NCBI RefSeq assembly: GCF_900636825.1 | Contig: NZ_LR134318.1 | Location: 5,255,501-5,319,500, forward strand | Length of the DNA stretch: 64,000 bases | Reading direction: 5' to 3' | Source: Pseudomonas fluorescens | Lineage (GTDB): Bacteria; Pseudomonadota; Gammaproteobacteria; Pseudomonadales; Pseudomonadaceae | Part shown: positions 43,258 through 61,056 of the stretch, one piece after another | Layout: the number at the start of each line of letters is the position of its first letter | Numbering within the stretch: the first letter of the stretch is position 1 | The notes under the pieces: generated by a model | Database searches by the model: none | What the model saw: only the letters and a program-made list of their open reading frames with translations | What the model was told of the DNA's origin: nothing | Translations under genes and position numbers: made by a program

Positions 43258-43590
43258 TTACTTGTCAGCAACCTTGACAGTGATATGGCAAGACCGCTTG
43301 ACGATGCGATCAGCACGGCCTTTGGCACGTGGCATGATGCGCTTCAGCGAACGCCCTTCGTTGACGAAAACGGTGCTGACCTTCAGGTCATCAACGTCTG
43401 CGCCTTCGTTATGCTCGGCGTTGGCTACGGCCGACTCCAGCACTTTCTTCATGATCTCGGCGGCTTTCTTACTGCTGAAAGCCAACAAGTTGAGCGCTTC
43501 GCCCACCTTCTTCCCGCGGATCTGGTCGGCGACCAAGCGGGCTTTCTGGGCGGAGATTCGAGCGCCCGACAACTTAGCGGCTACTTCCAT
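43258..43590 (-). CDS. rplV: 50S ribosomal protein L22
   Basis: 110 residues: [20 protein letters not shown], the conserved AVANAEHN region and the tunnel hairpin tip [13 protein letters not shown], where macrolide-resistance changes occur; it looks unaltered. 11 bp after rpsS. Confidence 0.98.
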
Positions 43591-43601
43591 TTCCTAACCC
43601 C

Positions 43602-43877
43602 TTAACGCTTGGCTTTCTTGTCAGCCACGTGCCCGCGATAGTTGCGGGTACCGGCGAACTCGCCCAGTTTGTGGCCGACCATGTCTTCGTTAACGAGAAC
43701 TGGGACGTGCTGACGACCGTTGTGTACTGCGATGGTCAGACCGACCATTTGTGGCAGGATCATCGAACGACGCGACCAAGTCTTAATTGGTTTGCGATCG
43801 TTCTTTTCCGCCGCCACTTCGATCTTCTTCAGTAGGTGAAGATCAATAAAAGGACCTTTTTTCAGAGAACGTGGCAC
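43602..43877 (-). CDS. rpsS: 30S ribosomal protein S19
   Basis: 91 residues: MPRSLKKGPFIDLHLLKKIE, TWSRRSMILPQMVGLTIAVHNG and GHKLGEFAGTRNYRGHVADKK. It sits in the 30S head near the 50S bridge. 16 bp after rplB. Confidence 0.98.
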   Translation of the reverse strand: MPRSLKKGPFIDLHLLKKIEVAAEKNDRKPIKTWSRRSMILPQMVGLTIAVHNGRQHVPVLVNEDMVGHKLGEFAGTRNYRGHVADKKAKR

Positions 43878-43893
43878 TGTCGTATCCCTCTAT

Positions 43894-44718
43894 TTACTTG
43901 CGACGACGGACGATCATTTTGTCGGTACGCTTATTACCACGAGTCTTCGCGCCCTTAGTCGGGAAGCCCCATGGCGATACCGGATGACGACCACCAGAGG
44001 TACGACCTTCACCACCACCATGTGGGTGGTCAACCGGGTTCATGGCAACACCACGAACGGTTGGGCGAACGCCACGCCAGCGCTTGGCACCAGCTTTACC
44101 CAGCGAACGCAGGCTGTGCTCGGAGTTCGAGACTTCGCCCAGGGTCGCACGGCATTCAGCCAGGACTTTACGCATTTCACCGGAACGCAGACGCAGGGTC
44201 ACGTAGACACCTTCACGAGCGATCAGCTGAGCCGAAGCACCAGCGGAACGAGCGATCTGTGCACCTTTACCTGGCTTCAATTCGATGCCGTGTACGGTAG
44301 AACCCACTGGAATGTTGCGCAGCTGCAGAGCGTTGCCTGGCTTGATTGGAGCCAGAGCGCCCGCGATCAGCTGGTCGCCAGCACTCACGCCTTTAGGGGC
44401 GATGATGTAGCGGCGCTCGCCGTCTGCGTAGCAGAGCAGTGCGATGTGAGCAGTACGGTTTGGATCGTATTCGATACGCTCGACAGTGGCGACGATGCCA
44501 TCTTTGTCGTTGCGACGGAAATCGACCATACGATAATGCTGCTTATGACCACCACCGATGTGACGCGTGGTAATACGGCCATTGTTGTTACGACCACCAG
44601 TCTTCGATTTTTTCTCGAGCAGCGGTGCGTGAGGAGCGCCTTTATGCAGCTCCTGGTTGACCACCTTGACCACAAAACGGCGGCCAGGGGAAGTCGGTTT
44701 GCATTTAACGATTGCCAT
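43894..44718 (-). CDS. rplB: 50S ribosomal protein L2
   Basis: 274 residues: AIVKCKPTSPGRRFVVKVVN at the start and the conserved GVAMNPVDHPHGGGEGRTSGGR-type loop (reads VRGVAMNPVDHPHGGGEG), with the peptidyl-transferase-associated His. One of the most conserved 50S proteins. 14 bp after rplW. Confidence 0.99.
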   Translation of the reverse strand: MAIVKCKPTSPGRRFVVKVVNQELHKGAPHAPLLEKKSKTGGRNNNGRITTRHIGGGHKQHYRMVDFRRNDKDGIVATVERIEYDPNRTAHIALLCYADGERRYIIAPKGVSAGDQLIAGALAPIKPGNALQLRNIPVGSTVHGIELKPGKGAQIARSAGASAQLIAREGVYVTLRLRSGEMRKVLAECRATLGEVSNSEHSLRSLGKAGAKRWRGVRPTVRGVAMNPVDHPHGGGEGRTSGGRHPVSPWGFPTKGAKTRGNKRTDKMIVRRRK

Positions 44719-44732
44719 GATGCACCCCTTCC

Positions 44733-45032
44733 TTACTCAGCACTGCTGCTGAAATCGAGATCTTGGCCTGGCTGAAGGGAGATAACTGCCTTCTTCCAGT
44801 CATTACGCTTGCCCAGACCGCGAGCAGTGCGCTTGCTCTTACCCAGAACATTCAGGGTAGTGACGCGCTCTACTTTCACGCTGAACAGGCTTTCGACGGC
44901 CTTCTTGATTTCCAGCTTGGTTGCGTCAGTAGCAACCTTGAAAACGAACTGGCCTTTCTTGTCTGCCAGAACCGTAGCCTTCTCGGAAACGTGCGGGCCA
45001 AGCAGAACTTTAAATACGCGTTCCTGGTTCAT
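44733..45032 (-). CDS. rplW: 50S ribosomal protein L23
   Basis: 99 residues: [39 protein letters not shown] and the basic loop [19 protein letters not shown]. It is the docking site for trigger factor and SRP at the tunnel exit. Its ATG overlaps the rplD stop by 4 bases (ATGA). Confidence 0.98.
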
Positions 45033-45631
45033 CCCAGCAGCTCCTCGAATTTCTTCACGGCCGACACGGTGATCAACACCTTGTCGTATGCGATCAGACT
45101 AACTGGATCGGAACCTTGAACGTCACGTACATCTACGTGCGGCAGGTTACGAGCAGCCAGGTACAGGTTCTGATCAACAGCATCCGACACGATCAAAACG
45201 TCGGTCAGGCTCATGTTGTTCAGCTTGCCCAGCAGATCTTTGGTTTTCGGAGTTTCAACAGCGAAATCCTGAACCACGACCAGACGATCAGTACGCACCA
45301 GCTCAGCAAGGATGGAACGCATTGCTGCGCGATACATCTTCTTGTTCAGCTTCTGAGAGTGATCCTGTGGACGTGCTGCAAAAGTGGTACCGCCGCCACG
45401 CCAGATTGGGCTACGGATAGTACCGGCACGAGCACGGCCAGTACCTTTCTGACGCCATGGGCGCTTGCCGCCACCACGAACGTCGGAACGGGTCTTTTGC
45501 TGCTTGGTACCTTGACGGCCGCCGGCCATGTAGGCCACGACTGCTTGGTGAACCAGCGTCTCGTTGAACTCGCCGCCAAATGTCAGTTCGGAAACTTCGA
45601 TCGCTTGAGCGTCATTTACATTTAATTGCAT
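45029..45631 (-). CDS. rplD: 50S ribosomal protein L4
   Basis: 200 residues: [20 protein letters not shown], the extended tunnel loop with [20 protein letters not shown] and the end [17 protein letters not shown]. In E. coli L4 also represses the S10 operon through its long leader; the leader here is much shorter (see finding). 12 bp after rplC. Confidence 0.98.
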
Positions 45632-45643
45632 GTCAGCTTCCCC

Positions 45644-46279
45644 TTAACCGCGAGCCTTGGCTGCTGGACGTACAACCAGGTTGCCGCCAGTAGCGCCAGG
45701 AACAGCACCCTTGACCAACAACAGATTGCGTTCAGCGTCCACGCGCACTACTTCCAGGGACTGCACGGTCACGCGCTCAGCGCCCATATGACCGGACATT
45801 TTTTTGCCCTTGAATACACGACCAGGAGTCTGGCACTGGCCGATAGAGCCTGGGACGCGGTGGGATACGGAGTTACCGTGGGTGTTATCTTGCCCGCGGA
45901 AATTCCAACGCTTGATCGTACCCTGGAAGCCTTTACCCTTGGACTGACCGGTTACGTCAACCAGTTGGCCAGCGGCGAAGATTTCAGCGTTGATCAGATC
46001 GCCAGCCTGGTACTCGCCTTCTTCAAGACGGAATTCCATGGTGGTGCGACCAGCGGCAACGTTCGCTTTAGCGAAGTGGCCAGCTTGAGCTGCTGTTACA
46101 CGCGAAGCACGACGCTCGCCGACAGTGACTTGCACTGCACGATAGCCATCGGTCTCTTCAGTTTTGAACTGGGTGACGCGATTCGGCTCGATCTCAATGA
46201 CCGTGACCGGAATGGAGACACCTTCTTCGGTGAAAATACGGGTCATACCGCATTTACGACCGACTACACCAATAGTCAT
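45644..46279 (-). CDS. rplC: 50S ribosomal protein L3
   Basis: 211 residues: MTIGVVGRKCGMTRIFTEEG, the signature TGQSKGKGFQGTIKRWNFRG and the central loop near GQDNTHGNSVSHRVPGSIG, including the Gln that is methylated in E. coli L3. It initiates 50S assembly. Start 46279 is conserved; an upstream ATG at 46312 exists. Confidence 0.98.
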   Translation of the reverse strand: MTIGVVGRKCGMTRIFTEEGVSIPVTVIEIEPNRVTQFKTEETDGYRAVQVTVGERRASRVTAAQAGHFAKANVAAGRTTMEFRLEEGEYQAGDLINAEIFAAGQLVDVTGQSKGKGFQGTIKRWNFRGQDNTHGNSVSHRVPGSIGQCQTPGRVFKGKKMSGHMGAERVTVQSLEVVRVDAERNLLLVKGAVPGATGGNLVVRPAAKARG

Positions 46280-46359
46280 GTTGTAAACCTCATGAGTGTA
46301 CGGGGCTTTCACCCGCTATGGCCGCCCATTTCAGAGCGTTACACGACTAAGACCGAGTC

Positions 46360-46671
46360 TTAGCCGAGGCTGATCTGCACTTCCACACCGGCCGCAAGAT
46401 CAAGCTTCATAAGTGCATCAACGGTTTTATCCGTTGGCTGGACGATGTCCAGAACGCGCTTATGAGTGCGGATCTCGTACTGGTCACGCGCGTCTTTGTT
46501 GACGTGCGGAGAAACCAGAACGGTGAACCGCTCTTTACGGGTAGGCAGTGGAATTGGACCACGCACTTGAGCACCAGTACGTTTCGCGGTTTCCACGATT
46601 TCCTGGGTTGATTGGTCGATCAGGCGATGGTCAAAAGCCTTCAACCTGATACGGATTTGCTGATTTTGCAT
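46360..46671 (-). CDS. rpsJ: 30S ribosomal protein S10
   Basis: 103 residues: [40 protein letters not shown] and [21 protein letters not shown]10 (NusE) also takes part in transcription antitermination with NusB and NusG. First gene of the S10 operon, 157 bp after tuf, with its own terminator and promoter in that gap. Ribosome site CCGGAG. Confidence 0.98.
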
Positions 46672-46733
46672 TGGATTTCAGACTCCGGCTGCTATTCCCA
46701 CCGAGCGCAATACGCCCGTTAAAAGGAGGCGCA

Positions 46734-46762
46734 ATTCTATAGACGCCCCAGATAGGTGTCAA
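46734..46762 (-). promoter_or_regulatory. strong sigma70 promoter of the S10 operon
   Basis: On the minus strand TTGACA (46757-46762, perfect -35), a 17-bp spacer and TAGAAT (46734-46739) lie just downstream of the tuf terminator. Transcription would start near 46727, about 55 nt before rpsJ. Confidence 0.85.
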
Positions 46763-46769
46763 CCCAATA

Positions 46770-46798
46770 AAAAAGCCCCCGCTGAGCGGGGGCTTTTT
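46770..46798 (-). terminator. terminator after tuf (upstream of S10)
   Basis: AAAAAGCCCCCGC / GCGGGGGCTTTTT, a perfect 13-bp stem with loop TGA and T-run, 30 bp past the tuf stop. Confidence 0.95.
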
Positions 46799-46828
46799 CA
46801 ATTCATCAAACAGACTCTATAAAAGAGA

Positions 46829-48022
46829 TTACTCGATGATTTTGGCTACGACGCCAGCGCCGACGGTACGACCGCCTTCACGGATAGCGAAACGCAGACC
46901 GTCTTCCATCGCGATGGTTTTGATCAGGGTAACAGTCATCTGAATGTTGTCACCTGGCATTACCATTTCAACGCCTTCTGGCAGCTCGCAGTTACCAGTC
47001 ACGTCAGTAGTACGGAAGTAGAACTGTGGACGGTAGCCTTTGAAGAACGGAGTGTGACGGCCGCCTTCTTCCTTGCTCAGAACGTAAACCTCTGCGGTGA
47101 ACTTGGTGTGCGGCTTAACCGAACCCGGCTTAACCAGTACCTGGCCACGCTCAACGTCGTCACGCTTGGTACCACGCAGCAGAACGCCGCAGTTCTCGCC
47201 AGCACGACCTTCGTCGAGCAGTTTGCGGAACATTTCAACACCAGTGCAGGTGCTGACAGTGGTGTCACGCAGACCAACGATTTCCAGCGGATCCTGAACG
47301 CGAACGATACCGCGCTCGATACGACCAGTCACAACAGTACCGCGACCCGAGATCGAGAATACGTCTTCGATTGGCATCAGGAACGGCTTGTCGATCATAC
47401 GAACTGGTTCTGGGATGTAGGCATCCAGAGTTTCAACCAGCTTCTTGACGGCAGTGGTGCCCATCTCGTTGTCGTCTTTGCCTTCCAGCGCCATACGAGC
47501 CGAACCGATGATGATTGGAGTGTCATCGCCCGGGAAGTCGTAGGTGGACAGCAGGTCGCGAACTTCCATCTCAACCAGTTCCAGCAGCTCTGCGTCGTCT
47601 ACCAGGTCAGCCTTGTTCAGGAAGACCACGATGTACGGAACGCCAACCTGACGGGACAGCAGGATGTGCTCACGGGTTTGTGGCATCGGACCATCAGCGG
47701 CCGAGCAAACCAGAATAGCGCCGTCCATTTGAGCAGCACCGGTGATCATGTTCTTCACATAGTCAGCGTGACCTGGGCAGTCAACGTGAGCGTAGTGACG
47801 GATCTTCGAGTTGTACTCAACGTGTGCGGTGTTGATGGTGATACCGCGAGCTTTCTCTTCTGGAGCGCTGTCGATCTTGTCGAAGTCAACGATTGCGGAA
47901 CCGAAAACTTCGGAGCAAACGCGAGTCAGAGCAGCAGTCAGAGTGGTTTTACCGTGGTCAACGTGACCAATGGTGCCAACGTTGACGTGCGGTAGGGAAC
48001 GATCAAATTTTTCTTTAGCCAC
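46829..48022 (-). CDS. tufB: elongation factor Tu (first copy)
   Basis: 397 residues. GTPase motifs GHVDHGKTTL (19-28), DCPGHADYVKNM and NKAD (LNKADLVDD), then beta-barrel domains 2 and 3 ending GAGVVAKIIE. It delivers aminoacyl-tRNA to the ribosome. It follows fusA by 31 bp in the str operon. A second copy begins at the window end. Which copy is called tufA or tufB varies between annotations. Confidence 0.98.
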   Translation of the reverse strand: MAKEKFDRSLPHVNVGTIGHVDHGKTTLTAALTRVCSEVFGSAIVDFDKIDSAPEEKARGITINTAHVEYNSKIRHYAHVDCPGHADYVKNMITGAAQMDGAILVCSAADGPMPQTREHILLSRQVGVPYIVVFLNKADLVDDAELLELVEMEVRDLLSTYDFPGDDTPIIIGSARMALEGKDDNEMGTTAVKKLVETLDAYIPEPVRMIDKPFLMPIEDVFSISGRGTVVTGRIERGIVRVQDPLEIVGLRDTTVSTCTGVEMFRKLLDEGRAGENCGVLLRGTKRDDVERGQVLVKPGSVKPHTKFTAEVYVLSKEEGGRHTPFFKGYRPQFYFRTTDVTGNCELPEGVEMVMPGDNIQMTVTLIKTIAMEDGLRFAIREGGRTVGAGVVAKIIE

Positions 48023-48053
48023 GACAATTAACTCCTAGCCTAAAGGGGCTGAA

Positions 48054-50159
48054 TCAGCCTTGTTTTTTGGTTACGGATTCGACGATGTGCGACGGAGCCG
48101 TATCGTATTTTTTGAATTCCATAGAGTAGCTTGCGCGACCCTGGGACATGGAACGAACGTCGGTCGCATAACCGAACATCTCACCCAGTGGAACCTCGGC
48201 ACGGATAACCTTGCCGGACACTGTGTCTTCCATACCCTGGATCATGCCGCGACGACGGTTAAGGTCGCCCATCACATCACCCATATAGTCTTCAGGCGTA
48301 ACAACCTCTACCGCCATGATCGGCTCGAGCAACTCACCACCGCCCTTCTGGGCCAGTTGCTTGGTCGCCATGGAGGCAGCCACTTTAAACGCCATCTCGT
48401 TGGAGTCGACGTCGTGGTAAGAACCATCGAACACGGTAGCCTTCAGGCCGATCAGCGGATAGCCGGCAACAACGCCGTTCTTCATCTGCTCTTCGATACC
48501 CTTCTGGATAGCCGGGATGTATTCCTTAGGAACCACACCACCTACAACTTCGTTCACGAATTGCAGACCTTCCTGACCTTCGTCAGCAGGAGCAAAACGG
48601 ATCCAGCAGTGACCGAACTGGCCGCGACCACCGGATTGACGAACGAACTTGCCTTCGATTTCACAATTCTTCGTGATGCGCTCACGATACGAAACCTGAG
48701 GCTTGCCGATGTTGGCTTCGACGTTGAACTCACGGCGCATCCGGTCAACCAGGATGTCCAGGTGCAGCTCGCCCATGCCGGAGATGATCGTCTGACCAGT
48801 CTCTTCATCAGTTTTAACGCGGAAAGACGGGTCTTCCTGAGCAAGTTTGCCCAGAGCGATACCCATTTTTTCCTGGTCATCCTTGGTCTTAGGCTCTACG
48901 GCAACCGAAATAACCGGCTCCGGGAAGTCCATACGAACCAGGATGATTGGCTTGTCAGCGTTGCAGAGGGTTTCACCAGTGGTGACGTCCTTCATGCCGA
49001 TCAGGGCCGCGATGTCGCCAGCGCGCACTTCCTTGATCTCTTCACGGGCGTTTGCGTGCATTTGCACCATACGACCCACGCGCTCTTTCTTGCCTTTGAC
49101 CGAGTTGATCACGCCGTCGCCGGAGTTCAACACGCCCGAGTAAACGCGGACGAAGGTCAGAGTACCCACGAATGGGTCGGTAGCGATCTTGAACGCCAGA
49201 GCCGCGAAAGGCTCGTTGTCGTCTGCATGACGCTCCATCTCTTCTTCCTCGTTATCAGGGTTGGAACCCTTGATAGCAGGAATGTCGGTCGGAGCTGGCA
49301 GGTAGTCGATAACGGCGTCGAGAACCAGGGGAACGCCCTTGTTCTTGAACGAAGAACCGCAAACGGCCAGAACGATTTCGCCGGCGATAGTACGCTGACG
49401 CAAAGCAGCCTTGATCTCTTCGATCGACAGCTCTTCGCCTTCCAGGTACTTGTTCATCAGCTCTTCGTTGGCTTCGGCAGCAGCTTCAACCATGTTGTTG
49501 CGCCACTCTTCGGCCAGCTCTTGCAGCTCAGCAGGAATGTCCTTGCGAACAGGGACCATACCTTTGTCAGAGTCGTTCCAGTACACAGCTTGCATGTTGA
49601 TCAGATCGATCTGACCCTGGAAGTTGTCTTCGGAACCGATAGCCAACTGGATCGGCACCGGAGTGTGACCCAGACGCTGCTTGATCTGACCGATCACGCG
49701 CAGGAAGTTGGCGCCGGCACGGTCCATCTTGTTTACGTAAACAAGACGTGGAACGCCGTACTTGTTGGCTTGACGCCATACGGTTTCCGACTGCGGCTCA
49801 ACACCCGAAGTACCACAGAACACAACAACAGCGCCGTCGAGTACGCGCAGGGAACGTTCAACTTCAATGGTGAAGTCCACGTGGCCTGGGGTATCGATTA
49901 CGTTGAAGCGGTGCTCGTCCTTGTACTGCTTCTCGGAACCTTTCCAGAAGGCGGTAATGGCAGCAGAAGTAATGGTAATACCACGCTCCTGCTCCTGAAC
50001 CATCCAGTCTGTGGTCGCGGCGCCATCATGCACCTCGCCCATTTTGTGACTTTTGCCGGTGTAAAACAGTACGCGCTCGGTGGTGGTGGTTTTACCAGCA
50101 TCCACGTGAGCGACGATACCGATGTTACGGTAGCGGCTAATCGGAGTAGTACGAGCCAT
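48054..50159 (-). CDS. fusA: elongation factor G
   Basis: 701 residues. GTP-binding motifs AHVDAGKTTTTERVLFYTG, DTPGHVDFTIEVERSL and NKMD, then domains II-V with GELHLDILVDRMRREF and the C-terminal RRGMIQGMEDT region. It catalyses ribosomal translocation and, with RRF, ribosome recycling. It lies between rpsG (30 bp) and tuf, the standard str-operon order. Confidence 0.98.
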   Translation of the reverse strand: MARTTPISRYRNIGIVAHVDAGKTTTTERVLFYTGKSHKMGEVHDGAATTDWMVQEQERGITITSAAITAFWKGSEKQYKDEHRFNVIDTPGHVDFTIEVERSLRVLDGAVVVFCGTSGVEPQSETVWRQANKYGVPRLVYVNKMDRAGANFLRVIGQIKQRLGHTPVPIQLAIGSEDNFQGQIDLINMQAVYWNDSDKGMVPVRKDIPAELQELAEEWRNNMVEAAAEANEELMNKYLEGEELSIEEIKAALRQRTIAGEIVLAVCGSSFKNKGVPLVLDAVIDYLPAPTDIPAIKGSNPDNEEEEMERHADDNEPFAALAFKIATDPFVGTLTFVRVYSGVLNSGDGVINSVKGKKERVGRMVQMHANAREEIKEVRAGDIAALIGMKDVTTGETLCNADKPIILVRMDFPEPVISVAVEPKTKDDQEKMGIALGKLAQEDPSFRVKTDEETGQTIISGMGELHLDILVDRMRREFNVEANIGKPQVSYRERITKNCEIEGKFVRQSGGRGQFGHCWIRFAPADEGQEGLQFVNEVVGGVVPKEYIPAIQKGIEEQMKNGVVAGYPLIGLKATVFDGSYHDVDSNEMAFKVAASMATKQLAQKGGGELLEPIMAVEVVTPEDYMGDVMGDLNRRRGMIQGMEDTVSGKVIRAEVPLGEMFGYATDVRSMSQGRASYSMEFKKYDTAPSHIVESVTKKQG

Positions 50160-50189
50160 AAAGCCCTCGCAAAATTAGTGAAGCTAAAA

Positions 50190-50663
50190 TTAGAAGCGGT
50201 AGTGCGAGAAAGCTTTGTTGGCTTCGGCCATACGGTGCACGTCTTCACGCTTCTTAACAGCAGCACCTTTACCTTCAGCAGCATCCAGCAGTTCGCCAGC
50301 CAAACGCAGAGCCATAGACTTCTCGCCGCGCTTACGGGCGAAGTCTACCAACCAGCGCATTGCCAGAGCGTTACGACGGGAAGGACGAACCTCGACCGGA
50401 ACCTGGTAAGTAGCACCACCAACGCGGCGCGACTTCACTTCGACCAGCGGAGCGATGGCGTCGAGTGCTTTTTCGAAGAGTTCCAGGGGATCGGTGCCAG
50501 CCTTACGGGCCGCAACGGTTTCCAGGGCACCATAAACGATACGCTCGGCAACGGCTTTCTTGCCGCTTTCCATAACGTGGTTCATGAATTTGGCGAGGAT
50601 CTGGCTTCCGTATTTCGGATCGTCCAGAATCTCACGCTTTGCTGCTACGCGACGTCTTGGCAT
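50190..50663 (-). CDS. rpsG: 30S ribosomal protein S7
   Basis: A 157-residue protein: MPRRRVAAKREILDDPKYGS at the start, GGATYQVPVEVRPSRRNALA and the end KREDVHRMAEANKAFSHYRF. A primary 16S binder of the 30S head; in E. coli it is the str-operon repressor acting between rpsL and rpsG. Here that gap is 107 bp, long enough for such a site, although none was identified by eye. Confidence 0.98.
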   Translation of the reverse strand: MPRRRVAAKREILDDPKYGSQILAKFMNHVMESGKKAVAERIVYGALETVAARKAGTDPLELFEKALDAIAPLVEVKSRRVGGATYQVPVEVRPSRRNALAMRWLVDFARKRGEKSMALRLAGELLDAAEGKGAAVKKREDVHRMAEANKAFSHYRF

Positions 50664-50770
50664 GATAAGCCCTCAAGCGGTCTTCAGGTTAGCTCGGGAC
50701 AGATCCAGAGGATGCGTGCCCGACCTTACTCTTATCGACTCAATAAAATAAAAATCTGCAAAACGACCGA

Positions 50771-51142
50771 TTACTTCGGACGCTTGGTACCGTACTTCGA
50801 ACGACCCTGGTTACGGCCTTTAACGCCGGAAGTATCCAAGGAGCCGCGAACGGTGTGGTAACGAACACCTGGCAAGTCTTTTACACGACCGCCGCGGATC
50901 AATACCACGCTGTGCTCTTGCAGGTTGTGACCTTCACCGCCGATGTACGAGGAAACCTCGAAACCGTTGGTCAGGCGCACACGGCATACTTTACGCAGTG
51001 CCGAGTTAGGTTTTTTCGGCGTGGTGGTGTACACACGGGTGCACACGCCACGACGTTGCGGGCAGTTCTGCAGCGCAGGTACGTCGGATTTCTCGACGAT
51101 ACGCTTACGCGGCTGACGTACCAGCTGGTTGATAGTTGCCAT
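50771..51142 (-). CDS. rpsL: 30S ribosomal protein S12
   Basis: 123 residues: [40 protein letters not shown] and [19 protein letters not shown]43 and K88, where streptomycin-resistance changes occur, are both lysine (wild type). It guards decoding accuracy. First gene of the str operon, with a promoter about 90-120 bp upstream. Confidence 0.99.
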
Positions 51143-51233
51143 CTACTAGCTCCACTGTTGTCTTGCGACGCTATTGTCTTGCAAGAAAAGCAAAATGGCA
51201 GGAACGAATTCCCGCCAAATTTAGGGGATCAAG

Positions 51234-51262
51234 AGTCTAAAGAGGATCTTGTCCCCAGTCAA
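51234..51262 (-). promoter_or_regulatory. sigma70 promoter of the str operon
   Basis: On the minus strand TTGACT (51257-51262), a 17-bp spacer and TAGACT (51234-51239) lie in the 216-bp gap between rpoC and rpsL. The predicted leader is about 85 nt. No strong terminator was found between the rpoC stop and this promoter. Confidence 0.75.
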
Positions 51263-51358
51263 GGCAAGGCCCCGACCTCCCCGCCCCTCGAACCTCGACA
51301 AAATGTCTCGATTCGATGAACGGAGCGATCAGGGCCTTACGCTCATTTATCGCAGAAC

Positions 51359-55558
<4,200 letters not shown>

Positions 55559-55622
55559 GGCCTTTCCTCCTGGCGGAGCAAAGAGCGGGCAATCCTGCCC
55601 CGCTCTCGATTCGCGTCACGTG

Positions 55623-59696
<4,074 letters not shown>

Positions 59697-59842
59697 CAGC
59701 GTTCCCCAGCTTGGTCACCTGCTTGTTTGGCCCCTCCCGACGGGAGCAGCCAGAAAATCGTGCAAACCCCATGGTTTGCGCCACCGCATCGGGTGGTTAC
59801 AGCGCCATTACCGGCACCGACCCAGTCGGCTGCCAATAACGG

Positions 59843-59871
59843 AAAAAGGCCGGTGGCAAGAGCCACCAGCC
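59843..59871 (-). terminator. attenuator/terminator between rplL and rpoB
   Basis: On the minus strand GGCTGGTGGC, loop TCTT, GCCACCGGCC (10 pairs, one of them G-U) runs directly into TTTTT. It sits 46 bp after rplL. Partial termination at this point, giving fewer rpoBC than ribosomal transcripts, is known in E. coli; the same role here is inference. Confidence 0.8.
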
Positions 59872-59917
59872 ATCAGCCTGTCGCTTGACGCTCGGGCTGG
59901 AGGAGCAAAGTCGATGC

Positions 59918-60283
59918 TTACTTCAGCTCGACTTTAGCGCCTGCTTCTTCCAGCTTCTTCTTGGCGTCTTCAGCCGCTTCTTTCGAAACGCCTTCAGCTA
60001 CAACCTGAGGAGCGCCGTCTACTTTCTCTTTGGCTTCTTTCAGGCCCAGACCAGTCAGTTCACGAACTGCCTTGATCACGTTAACCTTCTTCTCGCCAGC
60101 TTCCAGCAGAACAACGTTGAACTCGGTTTGCTCTTCAACAACAGCGGCAGCAGCAGCTGGACCAGCCGAAGCAGCAGCAGCGGTAACGCCGAAGGTTTCT
60201 TCCATCGCTTTGATCAGCTCAACGATTTCCACTACGGATTTCTGGCCGATTGCTTCGATGATTTGTTCGTTAGTCAGAGACAT
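59918..60283 (-). CDS. rplL: 50S ribosomal protein L7/L12
   Basis: 121 residues: SLTNEQIIEAIGQKSVVEIV (dimerisation domain), an Ala-rich hinge at about 33-52, and the C-terminal domain with KVNVIKAVRELTGLGLKEAK that recruits translation GTPases. It is followed by the attenuator before rpoB. 74 bp after rplJ. Confidence 0.98.
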   Translation of the reverse strand: MSLTNEQIIEAIGQKSVVEIVELIKAMEETFGVTAAAASAGPAAAAAVVEEQTEFNVVLLEAGEKKVNVIKAVRELTGLGLKEAKEKVDGAPQVVAEGVSKEAAEDAKKKLEEAGAKVELK

Positions 60284-60357
60284 GACTCAATTCCTGAATT
60301 GGGGGACGGCCTACGCGACCATCGAAATAAACAAAAAACGCGAGAAGTTGACGAGCC

Positions 60358-60858
60358 TTAGGCTGCAGCAGCTTCTTTCTGGTCGCGAATTGCCGCCAGA
60401 GTACGAGCCAATTTGCTGGTAGCGCCTTGAATCACGCTCATCAGCTGAGAAATTGCTTCGTCACGGGTCGGCAGAGTTGCCAGTACGTCGATCTGATTAG
60501 CTGCGAGGAACTTGCCCTCGAACGCAGCTGCCTTGATCTCGAACTTGTCCTGACCCTTGGCGAACTCTTTGAAGATACGGGCAGCAGCGCCCGGATGTTC
60601 GTTGGAGAAAGCGATCAGGGTCGGGCCGGTGAACACGTCGTTGAGGACACTGTATTCAGTGTCAGCAACAGCGCGCTTGAGCAAGGTGTTACGCACAACA
60701 CGTACGTAAACGCCAGCTTCACGAGCCTCTTTACGGAGTCCGGTCATTGCGCCTACTGTTACGCCACGGGCATCAACCACGACAGCGGACAGAGCGACTT
60801 TGGCAGCCTCGTTGACTTCAGCGACGATGGCCTTCTTGTCTTCGAGATTAATTGCCAC
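60358..60858 (-). CDS. rplJ: 50S ribosomal protein L10
   Basis: 166 residues: MAINLEDKKAIVAEVNEAAK, RGVTVGAMTGLRKEAREAGV and the C-terminal helix that binds L7/L12 dimers (LARTLAAIRDQKEAAAA). In E. coli the L10-L12 complex represses its own leader. The 198-bp leader here (60859-61056) contains two hairpins, one a perfect 9-bp stem at 61027-61048. Confidence 0.98.
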   Translation of the reverse strand: MAINLEDKKAIVAEVNEAAKVALSAVVVDARGVTVGAMTGLRKEAREAGVYVRVVRNTLLKRAVADTEYSVLNDVFTGPTLIAFSNEHPGAAARIFKEFAKGQDKFEIKAAAFEGKFLAANQIDVLATLPTRDEAISQLMSVIQGATSKLARTLAAIRDQKEAAAA

Positions 60859-61026
60859 GGGTTTAACTCCTGCTTGTTACCGTTTCACTCGGTCGAAACC
60901 GAATGTCGTTTTGGTGTCTGATTCGGTAAGGAACCGGGAGCACCATCTGCGTAGGCTTGAGGTTTAAGGCTTGCGCCGCCTACGGTCTTGGATAGCCCCC
61001 GCCAGGCAGGGACCCCAATTTTTCAA

Positions 61027-61048
61027 TTGGCGCGGATAACCGCGCCAA
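61027..61048. other. hairpin at the rplA-rplJ junction
   Basis: TTGGCGCGG / CCGCGCCAA, a perfect 9-bp stem with loop ATAA, starts 8 bp after the rplA stop on the minus strand and is not followed by a clean T-run. It may be a processing site or weak terminator at the start of the rplJ leader. Confidence 0.7.
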
Positions 61049-61056
61049 CTTTTGTC

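Noticed and set aside
48060..50861. 933-codon plus-strand frame opposite fusA and rpsG
   Set aside because: Antisense shadow of EF-G and S7; no start context or known domain.
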